Below, in pieces: positions 1-5,351 of a stretch of DNA of 9,297 bases. The notes below the pieces were generated by a model. The model worked only from the letters and a program-made list of their open reading frames with translations. It was not told the origin of the DNA and searched no databases. The stretch lies in the NCBI GenBank assembly GCA_030018715.1, contig JASEHN010000087.1, positions 1 to 9,297 of the forward strand, given 5' to 3'. Position 1 is the stretch's first letter; the number at the start of each line of letters is the position of its first letter. The DNA is from Thermodesulfobacteriota bacterium (GTDB lineage Bacteria > Desulfobacterota > SM23-61). The position numbers and the translations under genes are program-made.

Positions 1-88
1 CCTGTGAAAACAGGAATCCAGTAAAATGGTATAGTTCCCTGCTTGCGCAGGGACGGCGTCTGGACTCCTGCTTTCGCAGGAGTGACGG
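1..88. repeat. Cluster of three REP/BIME-like palindromic repeat units
   Basis: Three short hairpins lie within 88 bases. Unit A (1-14) is CCTGT-GAAA-ACAGG. Unit B (36-53) has the arms TCCCTGC/GCAGGGA around TTGC. Unit C (64-83) has perfect 8-base arms ACTCCTGC/GCAGGAGT around TTTC. Units B and C share orientation and a trailing CGGC. Unit A is inverted: the reverse complement of 1-20 matches 61-80 at 17 of 20 positions, and two of the three differences are paired changes in the stem (C-G to T-A), so the hairpin is preserved. This is the style of the dispersed extragenic palindromes common between genes in many bacteria; family membership is inferred. Unit C lies 18 bases beyond the stop of the minus-strand PAP2 gene and could protect its mRNA end, but no T-run follows it, so it is not a classical terminator. 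Unit A may continue beyond the window edge. Confidence 0.7.
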
Positions 89-101
89 CTTTTCTGACTT
101 T

Positions 102-698
102 TTACGAGATCATCATTTTTTTGTTTTTTTTACCGACTTCCCCATCGGACGACTTAATCAATCGGGCGACCACTTGATCCTTCAGCCGGCGCATCGGCCA
201 GGCAATGAGCAGGCCGATGCCTGCTCCTCCAATGACATCAAAAGGATAATGAATGCCAATGTAGATCCGCGAGTACCCCACAATGATGGCAATGCCAAAG
301 AATAAAAGAGATAATTTTTTCACAGGTTGAGAGAGGAAAAAGGCCGCGGCGAAAATGTTCACGGCATGGGAAGAAGGGAAGGAATAGGAAGTATTGCAGT
401 CCGTCAGCATGCGCACCCCATCGAGCACGTGACATGGCCGCACTCGTCCCAACCATTCCTTTAGCAAGCGGCTGGAAAACTGGTCCGTGATAGCCAAGGT
501 GAGTCCGATAAAAATTAGAAAAACAATCCCCGCCTTTTTTTCTTTATAAAGCACCCAGACCGCCAGAACCAGAAGCACGTAAGAAAAATTCTTAAGGTCG
601 GTCATGAAGGGCATAAACCAGTCCAGGAAATAATTATACCCTTGCCCGTTGATGAGGTGAAACAAAGCAATGTCCCAGGAACTCAAAAATGAGCTCAT
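102..698 (-). CDS. PAP2-family membrane phosphatase (undecaprenyl-diphosphatase / lipid phosphatase type)
   Basis: A 198-residue integral membrane protein of the PAP2 (type 2 phosphatidic acid phosphatase) superfamily. All three family motifs are present: K-x6-RP at K80-P88, PSSH at 108-111, and SR-x5-H-x3-D from S143 through H150 to D154. H111 and H150 would be the catalytic histidines. Hydrophobic segments lie around 23-50, 56-72, 112-123, 129-142 and 153-168, and the tail is short and lysine-rich. Family members remove phosphate from lipid phosphates or from undecaprenyl pyrophosphate at the membrane; the substrate cannot be read from the sequence. The length fits BcrC/PgpB-like single-domain members. 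The start opens with the usual SSWDxALFxxIN stretch of such proteins, but the ribosome binding site is weak (a GAGG about 13 bases upstream). It is divergent from the zinc transporter genes, with no evident functional link. Confidence 0.9.
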   Translation of the reverse strand: MSSFLSSWDIALFHLINGQGYNYFLDWFMPFMTDLKNFSYVLLVLAVWVLYKEKKAGIVFLIFIGLTLAITDQFSSRLLKEWLGRVRPCHVLDGVRMLTDCNTSYSFPSSHAVNIFAAAFFLSQPVKKLSLLFFGIAIIVGYSRIYIGIHYPFDVIGGAGIGLLIAWPMRRLKDQVVARLIKSSDGEVGKKNKKMMIS

Positions 699-876
699 CA
701 GAATCTCAGGCCCTCTGCAATTGAATCAGAGTAAAACGATTTCAGGCGGAAAAATAAGGGACTTTATTAAAGTCCAAACTAAAACCCCAGAAACATTCTA
801 TAAAAATATCTCCGACCTGTCTATCTTTTTTGACTGCGGAAAGGGGATGGCTTTCCAAAAACTTCTTGCAACTCAT

Positions 877-949
877 TGGATAAATCGATACGATAATTCA
901 CATGGAAAATAACGAAGCTTGGGGACGACTATCGTAAATAATTTATCCA
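877..949. promoter_or_regulatory. Long inverted repeat upstream of znuA, candidate Zur/Fur-family operator
   Basis: TGGATAAAT at 877-885 is mirrored exactly by ATTTATCCA at 941-949. Inside these arms, TACGAT at 889-894 is mirrored by ATCGTA at 931-936, so about 15 of 18 positions pair with a one-base gap, around a 36-base centre. The left arm also contains the small palindrome ATCG-ATA-CGAT (884-894). Zinc importer genes are typically repressed by Zur, a Fur-family protein that binds AT-rich dyads upstream of znuA, and this position fits. The Zur consensus for this lineage is unknown to me, so the assignment is inference. Confidence 0.4.
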
Positions 950-975
950 TGGTAAATTTCAACCACGCAAAAAAA

Positions 976-1026
976 CGGGCGTCTATTTTTGCCTTTTATA
1001 GAATTTCATGAAAAATATACCGCCCG
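976..1026 (+). promoter_or_regulatory. Possible stem-loop in the znuA leader
   Basis: CGGGCG (976-981) can pair with CGCCCG (1021-1026), and ATTTTT (985-990) with AAAAAT (1011-1016). The two helices are separated by a 3x4 internal loop and closed by a 20-base loop that holds most of the palindrome TTTCATGAAA (1004-1013). The structure ends 4 bases before the AGGAGG of znuA, so it could affect ribosome access if transcription begins upstream of it. No T-run follows, so it does not look like a terminator. Confidence 0.35.
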
Positions 1027-1044
1027 CAATAGGAGGAACCGCTT

Positions 1045-2019
1045 ATGCTTATAATGAGAAGTGAGACCTTCGGCCTTTCATGTAAAAGATCTTTTTCCCT
1101 TTTTATTCTGGGATTTTTTTTACTTTGGATGGCTGCACCTTCTTTTGCCCAATCCCGGCCGAAGTTAAAAATCATCACTACCCTTTTCCCTCTGCAAGAA
1201 TTCGCCAAAGCCATTGGCGGAGAATGGGTTCAGGTGGATTTGCTTCTTCCCCCTGGTGCGGAGCCGCATAACTGGGAACCCAAGCCGAGCGATGTTGCCA
1301 AAATCAACCGGGCGGACATCTTTATCTATTGCGGCCGGGATATGGAACCCTGGGTGGCTAATCTTTTGCAGGCCACCCAAAGCAATAATCTGCGCGTGCT
1401 GGAAGTTAGCCGGGGAATGACGTTGATGGAAGCTAAGGATCATTCCCACGGGACTAAACCTGCCTTAAGCCACGGGCACGGAAAAAAATTTGATCCTCAT
1501 GTCTGGCTGGATTTTTCTCTGGCTATGAATATTGTGGATCGCATCGCCTCCGTAATTTCCGAGAAATATCCGGAAAATGCCACCCGATACCGGGCCAGCG
1601 CCGAAGATTACAAAGCCAAGCTGGATATTCTGGACCAAAAGTACCGGGCATCCTTGTCCAAATGCCGCCACCGCCAGATTATCCTGGGCGGGCATTCGGC
1701 CTTTGCCTACCTGGCCCAAAGGTACGGTCTTAAGCAAAATGCCCTCTATGGAGTAAGCCCCAACGCTGAACCGACACCGAAAAAATTGGCCGCGGTCATC
1801 CAGGCAGCCAGGAATCAGGGAGTACGGTTCATTTATTTTGAGCGGCTGGTCAACCCCAAACTGGCTCAGGTGCTTGCCAAAGAAGCGGGGATTAGCACCC
1901 TGGTTCTAAGCGACGGAGCGAATGTGACGAAGGAGCAATTAAAAAATAAAACTACTTTTTTGGACCTAATGGAAGCGAATCTGGAAAACCTGCGCCGGGG
2001 GTTAGAGTGTGAGCACTAA
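1045..2019 (+). CDS. znuA: Zinc-type ABC transporter substrate-binding protein (ZnuA-like, cluster A-I)
   Basis: A 324-residue periplasmic metal-binding protein that would deliver Zn2+ (possibly Mn2+) to the membrane transporter encoded next to it. A signal peptide is clear: charged start, hydrophobic core at about 17-30, and likely cleavage near SFA-Q35/36. The cluster A-I metal ligands are visible: H75 in PGAEPHNWEP, H152 in DPHVW, H217 in GGHSAF, and an acidic residue near the C terminus, probably D290 in LSDGAN. A short His-rich loop at 133-145 (HSHG and SHGHG, four His) lies between the first and second ligands, as in zinc members; manganese members usually lack it. The start at 1045 has AGGAGG (1031-1036) 8 bases upstream. 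The last codons overlap the ATP-binding gene by 11 bases. A zinc-responsive repressor site is expected upstream, and a candidate inverted repeat is present. Confidence 0.93.
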   Translation: MLIMRSETFGLSCKRSFSLFILGFFLLWMAAPSFAQSRPKLKIITTLFPLQEFAKAIGGEWVQVDLLLPPGAEPHNWEPKPSDVAKINRADIFIYCGRDMEPWVANLLQATQSNNLRVLEVSRGMTLMEAKDHSHGTKPALSHGHGKKFDPHVWLDFSLAMNIVDRIASVISEKYPENATRYRASAEDYKAKLDILDQKYRASLSKCRHRQIILGGHSAFAYLAQRYGLKQNALYGVSPNAEPTPKKLAAVIQAARNQGVRFIYFERLVNPKLAQVLAKEAGISTLVLSDGANVTKEQLKNKTTFLDLMEANLENLRRGLECEH

Positions 2020-2764
2020 TTCCTCTCTGATCCATGTCGATAATGTCTCTTTCAATTTCCATGGTCTAAAAGTGCTCCAGGATATATCCTTCTCGATTTC
2101 TCCCGGTGATTTTCTGGCATTGATCGGGCCCAATGGATCGGGCAAGACAACCTTGATCCGCATTATTCTCGGGATCCTCAAGCCATCTTCCGGGCGGATT
2201 GTCTTAATGGGTGAGGAAGTGCATCAATTCACCCAATGGCAACGCATCGGCTATGTCCCCCAGAAAGCCACCCTCTTAGATCCCTACTTTCCCGCCTCCG
2301 TGCGGGAAGTGGTGGCCATGGGCCTCATTTCCCTGAAACGGTTTCCGCGCCTGCTCACCCGGCAGGACGAGTCATCTATCGATAAAGCCCTGGACCGGGT
2401 CGGGCTAAAAGGCTTGAAAAGCCGGAGAATTGGGGAGCTTTCCGGCGGGCAGCAGCAGCGGGTATTTATCGCCCGGGCCATCGTCAATGGCCCGGACGTT
2501 CTTTTTCTGGACGAGCCCACAGCCGGCGTTGACGCAGATACTCAGGCCCGCTTCTACGACATGCTCGCCGAACTCAACCGCAAGGAGGGCCTGACCATTG
2601 TTCTGATCACCCACGACTTCGGGATCATCACCAAGCACGCCAACAAGGTTGCCTGCCTCAACCAGCGCCTTTTTTTCCACGGAACGCATGAGGAATTTTG
2701 CAGTTCCCAGGCCGTCCAGGACCTTCTCCGCGGCGAACACCATCTTGTCTGCCATCGACATTGA
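2009..2764 (+). CDS. znuC: Zinc-type ABC transporter ATP-binding protein (ZnuC-like)
   Basis: A 251-residue cytoplasmic ATPase subunit of the metal importer. Motifs in order: Walker A GPNGSGKT at 40-47, Q-loop Q85 in YVPQK, signature LSGGQ at 144-148, Walker B VLFLDEP at 164-170 with catalytic E169, and switch histidine H202 in LITHD. The start is GTG at 2009, inside the last codons of znuA and 7 bases after a GGGGG stretch (1997-2001). This indicates translational coupling with znuA. The length is normal for the family, and no motif is missing. The permease gene follows after 8 bases. The zinc rather than manganese assignment rests mostly on the His loop of the binding protein. Confidence 0.93.
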   Translation: MSTNSSLIHVDNVSFNFHGLKVLQDISFSISPGDFLALIGPNGSGKTTLIRIILGILKPSSGRIVLMGEEVHQFTQWQRIGYVPQKATLLDPYFPASVREVVAMGLISLKRFPRLLTRQDESSIDKALDRVGLKGLKSRRIGELSGGQQQRVFIARAIVNGPDVLFLDEPTAGVDADTQARFYDMLAELNRKEGLTIVLITHDFGIITKHANKVACLNQRLFFHGTHEEFCSSQAVQDLLRGEHHLVCHRH

Positions 2765-2772
2765 GCATAACT

Positions 2773-3606
2773 ATGGAAAGTCTTCTGTCATACGCCTTCA
2801 TGCAAAGAGCCCTGCTGGCCGGATTTTTGATTTCTATAACCTGCGCTATCCTGGGAGTATTTCTGGTGCTAAGGCGGGATGCCATGATCGGGCACGGTCT
2901 GGCCCACGTCACCTTCGGGGGGGTAGCCCTGGGCCTTTTTTTATACCTCACTCCGCTTCTGGTGGCTCTGGGAGTGGCGGTCTTCTCGGCTCTGGGTATC
3001 CTGAAACTGAAGGAACGGGCCGGACTTTACGGGGACACGGCCATTGGCATTATCAGCAGTCTGGGGATGGCCCTGGGAATCATCCTGGTTAGCCTGGCGG
3101 GCAGTTTCAATGTGGACCTGTTCGGTTATCTCTTTGGAAATATTCTGGCCATCGACCCGGAAGAAGTCTGGATGGCTCTTATACTGGCCCTGGTTGTGTT
3201 AATCACCATAGTCCTGTTCTACCAGGAATTCGTTTTTCTCACCTTTGACCCGGAATCGGCCAGAACCTCCGGGGTTCAGGTCAGGCGGCTGGATAAATTG
3301 ATGGCTATACTGACGGCCGTAACAGTTGTTTTAGGGATGAAAGTTGTGGGCATCCTTCTGGTTTCCGCCTTACTGGTCATGCCGGCGGCGGCGGCCCTCC
3401 AGGTTGCCAGAAGTTTCAAAGAAGCCTTAATGATCTCGGCTTCAGTAGCCGGGATTTCGGCCATCGCCGGATTGGTCATCGCTTTCTACTTCGACTGGCC
3501 GGCCTCGGGAACGATTGTGGCGGTTTCAGGATTGTTCTTCCTCGTTCTTTTTCAGGCGCGCTCTTACCGCAAACCTGCCCAGGAAGAATTAAATGAAAGG
3601 GTGTAA
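2773..3606 (+). CDS. znuB: Zinc-type ABC transporter permease (ZnuB-like, ABC-3 family)
   Basis: A 277-residue polytopic inner-membrane permease that forms the metal channel with ZnuC. The first helix starts at once (MESLLSYAFMQRALLAG), the typical opening of the ABC-3 family, so ATG 2773 is preferred. An in-frame upstream ATG at 2698 would add 25 Pro/Arg-rich residues that merely read the end of znuC in another frame. Family landmarks are RRDAMIGHGLAH at 34-45, FDPESARTSG at 158-167, and the small-residue-rich stretch VGILLVSALLVMPAAAA at 192-208. Hydrophobic segments run along the whole length, roughly seven to nine helices. The Shine-Dalgarno is weak (GAG 8 bases upstream), consistent with coupling to znuC, 8 bases away. 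Confidence 0.92.
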   Translation: MESLLSYAFMQRALLAGFLISITCAILGVFLVLRRDAMIGHGLAHVTFGGVALGLFLYLTPLLVALGVAVFSALGILKLKERAGLYGDTAIGIISSLGMALGIILVSLAGSFNVDLFGYLFGNILAIDPEEVWMALILALVVLITIVLFYQEFVFLTFDPESARTSGVQVRRLDKLMAILTAVTVVLGMKVVGILLVSALLVMPAAAALQVARSFKEALMISASVAGISAIAGLVIAFYFDWPASGTIVAVSGLFFLVLFQARSYRKPAQEELNERV

Positions 3607-3645
3607 AGGATTTTAGGGGTGGAGGGAAAGGAGAAACAATCAGCC

Positions 3646-4635
3646 ATGAAAGAAAAGGGTTCCCTGACGGGCAATCCGTGCCAGGTGGAAATCGAAAACA
3701 CGGAAAAATACCGCAGTCAACTTCCCCAGGTGGTCGAGGAGATCGTCGAAAGCTGCAAGCAAGAGCGCACCATCTCTCATTATGACACGATCATGATCCC
3801 TTCCAAGGAATCGGTGATCGAGATTCTTGAAGACCTTAAGGATATTCTTTTCCCCGGTTATTTCCGGCAGCAGGAAGTGAATGCCCATTCCCTGCCTTAC
3901 CATATCGGCAACGTCGTCAATCGCCTCTTCGAAAAACTGGCCGCTCAAATCGCCCGGTCGATTCGCCACGAATGTCGCCGTCTCCAGAGCCCCTGCACGC
4001 AATGCTGGGATCGCGGGCAAAGGGAGGCTCTGGACTTTTTGAAGAAAATCCCCGCTCTGCGGAAAACTCTGGCCGGCGATGTACGGGCCGCCTATGATGG
4101 GGACCCGGCGGCCAAGAGCTTGGATGAGGTCATTTTCAGCTATCCGTGCATCCTGGCCATCATGATTTACCGGGTGGCTCACGAGCTGCACATTCAGGGG
4201 GTCCCTTTGCTGCCGCGCATCATGACCGAATACGCCCACGGAGCCACAGGGATCGACATGCATCCGGGAGCGAAGATCGGAAATAATTTCTTTATCGACC
4301 ACGGCACAGGAGTGGTCATCGGCGAGACTACTGAAATCGGAGACCGGGTAAAAATTTACCAGGGAGTTACCTTAGGGGCGCTGAGTTTTCCCACGGATTT
4401 TCAGGGAAACCTGATTCGCGGCGTCAAACGCCATCCAACCATCGAAGACGACGTTACCCTTTATTCCAATGCCACGATCCTCGGCCCCACGGTAATCGGC
4501 GCCCGGTCAGTCATTGGAGGAAATGTCTGGATTACCCAGGAGGTCCCCCCGGATACGGTGGTAAACATTGAGCAGCCCCATCTGCACTATAAAGGGTGTA
4601 AGAATCTGCTCGATGCCCTGAAGTCCGATCCCTAG
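3646..4635 (+). CDS. cysE: Serine O-acetyltransferase (CysE/EpsC-type)
   Basis: A 329-residue cytoplasmic enzyme that transfers acetyl from acetyl-CoA to L-serine, giving O-acetylserine for cysteine synthesis. The C-terminal left-handed beta-helix of hexapeptide repeats spans about 195-305. D204 and H219 stand exactly 15 residues apart in the IDMHPGAKIG...FIDHGTG context, matching the D143/H158 catalytic pair of E. coli CysE. The helical N-terminal region is longer than in E. coli CysE (273 residues), like the EpsC-type family, and carries cysteines C110, C117 and C120 (C-x6-C-x2-C). ATG 3646 is chosen because GGAGGGAAAGGAG (3621-3633) precedes it; a GTG at 3619 is open but lies before that site. 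It sits 39 bases after znuB with no terminator between them, so co-transcription is possible. Feedback inhibition by cysteine is a family property, not seen here. Confidence 0.92.
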   Translation: MKEKGSLTGNPCQVEIENTEKYRSQLPQVVEEIVESCKQERTISHYDTIMIPSKESVIEILEDLKDILFPGYFRQQEVNAHSLPYHIGNVVNRLFEKLAAQIARSIRHECRRLQSPCTQCWDRGQREALDFLKKIPALRKTLAGDVRAAYDGDPAAKSLDEVIFSYPCILAIMIYRVAHELHIQGVPLLPRIMTEYAHGATGIDMHPGAKIGNNFFIDHGTGVVIGETTEIGDRVKIYQGVTLGALSFPTDFQGNLIRGVKRHPTIEDDVTLYSNATILGPTVIGARSVIGGNVWITQEVPPDTVVNIEQPHLHYKGCKNLLDALKSDP

Positions 4636-4649
4636 TCGAAAAAACCTTC

Positions 4650-4677
4650 TTGACTTTTTCAGATAATTTTCCATAAT
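4650..4677 (+). promoter_or_regulatory. Sigma70-type promoter for the secreted-protein gene
   Basis: TTGACT (4650-4655) and CATAAT (4672-4677) each match the sigma70 consensus at five of six positions with a 16-base spacer. The predicted transcription start near 4684 gives a leader of about 58 bases before the start codon at 4742. It lies directly after the serine acetyltransferase stop, indicating that the next gene can be read independently. Confidence 0.6.
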
Positions 4678-4741
4678 CCCTCAAGGAAAAGGAAATTTAA
4701 TAGCGGACAATGAATGGAAGATACACCGAGGGAGGCAAATC

Positions 4742-5203
4742 ATGGCCAGATTATTGAGGGCAGCCTGTATCTCCTTGGGGCTTATGTTATTCGGGCAGAT
4801 TGGTCTGGCCTCTGACCTCCATGCTTTCTCCGTAGTCGAGACCAAAATTTTCCGCGAGGGCCCTTACGCCCTTAAACTGGAACTGCAGGTTTCGGGACGG
4901 GGCAGTTTGCAAAAGGAGCAGATCCAGATATCATCGCTCAAGGTGAAGATTAAGAACGAAAAGGCCAGCTCCGAGGTCTTAAAGGTAAAAACCATCAGGG
5001 CTTTCCAGGAACCACAGGTTTACAAAGACATCGAAACTAAGGGGTACTCCGTATCCCCCGGACAATGGGTGACAAAATTTTATCGCTTACCCAAGGGGAA
5101 AAAGCCTCTTCTTAGCGATCGCGGATTCATAGAGATTGCTTTTGATAATTTCACCGTCCAATTCCACCCGCGGGAGAGGAAATTTAAAGGGCCGTTTAAA
5201 TGA
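4742..5203 (+). CDS. Secreted protein of unknown function
   Basis: I do not recognise this 153-residue protein. It has a convincing Sec signal peptide: R3 and R6, a hydrophobic core at about 10-22, and likely cleavage after A23 (GLA-S) or A28 (LHA-F). C9 is too early and in the wrong context for a lipobox, so it is unlikely to be a lipoprotein. The mature part is Lys-rich and alternates polar and hydrophobic residues (for example KLELQVSG at 45-52 and SLKVKIKNE at 65-73), suggesting a small all-beta, perhaps immunoglobulin-like, periplasmic domain. It has no cysteines or obvious catalytic motif after the signal. The start is well supported by GAGGGAGG ending at 4735, 6 bases upstream. It has its own promoter and a 148-base gap to the next gene, so its neighbours say little about its job. 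Confidence 0.8.
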   Translation: MARLLRAACISLGLMLFGQIGLASDLHAFSVVETKIFREGPYALKLELQVSGRGSLQKEQIQISSLKVKIKNEKASSEVLKVKTIRAFQEPQVYKDIETKGYSVSPGQWVTKFYRLPKGKKPLLSDRGFIEIAFDNFTVQFHPRERKFKGPFK

Positions 5204-5323
5204 AAGAATACGAATACAGGTTGCTCTCCCATTGAATCCGGGACGGGAAATATATCAAGCGAAGTGATAAAGAAAGGCATGTCGGAAGCGCCCAAAGGAT
5301 TTTGGGGTGTCATAGAATTTATT

Positions 5324-5340
5324 TTGTGAAATATTTTCAA
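5324..5340. promoter_or_regulatory. Imperfect palindrome just before the acyl-CoA synthetase ribosome binding site
   Basis: TTGTGAAATATTTTCAA is an imperfect dyad (TTG-x-GAAA against TTTTCAA with one extra base). It ends exactly where the GGGGG Shine-Dalgarno (5341-5345) of the synthetase gene begins. It could be a repressor site or chance in an AT-rich stretch. I found no convincing -35/-10 pair in the 148-base gap (5204-5351). Confidence 0.2.
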
Positions 5341-5351
5341 GGGGGAAATCA

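Larger units (their letters stand above)
699..1044. other. Intergenic region between PAP2 gene and znuA (divergent regulatory region)
   Basis: This is a 346-base AT-rich stretch between divergent genes. Its znuA-proximal part contains a long imperfect inverted repeat (877-949), an overlapping palindrome AATTTATCCATGGTAAATT (940-958), a candidate leader stem (976-1026) and a strong Shine-Dalgarno AGGAGG at 1031-1036. I found no -35/-10 pair good enough to call for either gene. TAGAAT at 999-1004 is a possible -10 for znuA but lacks a -35, and a weak TAGACA-15-TATAGA pair exists on the minus strand around 795-821 for the PAP2 gene. An 80-codon open frame (670-912) crosses the region but is not convincing as a gene. 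Confidence 0.6.

Noticed and set aside
36..83. Hairpin pair as a CRISPR array or a rho-independent terminator
   Set aside because: There are only two direct units at about 28-base spacing with no unique spacers, and no T-run follows either hairpin on the relevant strand.
670..912. An 80-codon plus-strand open frame with a GAGGTGA at 654-660 upstream
   Set aside because: It begins antisense to the start of the PAP2 gene, has no recognisable protein character, and runs through the znuA upstream inverted repeat. The Shine-Dalgarno-like stretch is itself PAP2 coding sequence. Conservation in relatives would be needed to accept it.
2698..2772. In-frame N-terminal extension of znuB from ATG 2698
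   Set aside because: The extra 25 residues are Pro/Arg-rich and simply re-read the end of znuC; the standard ABC-3 permease opening starts at 2773.
3380..3400. GCG-type triplet run in znuB
   Set aside because: It encodes the alanine stretch normal for this ABC-3 permease helix and is not an unusual microsatellite.
3619..3645. GTG 3619 as start of the serine acetyltransferase
   Set aside because: The strong Shine-Dalgarno (3621-3633) lies after it and points to ATG 3646.
4634..4659. AGTC...GACT stem followed by TTTTT as a terminator for the serine acetyltransferase
   Set aside because: The stem has only four solid pairs plus weak interrupted ones, and it overlaps the -35 of a good promoter; too weak to call.
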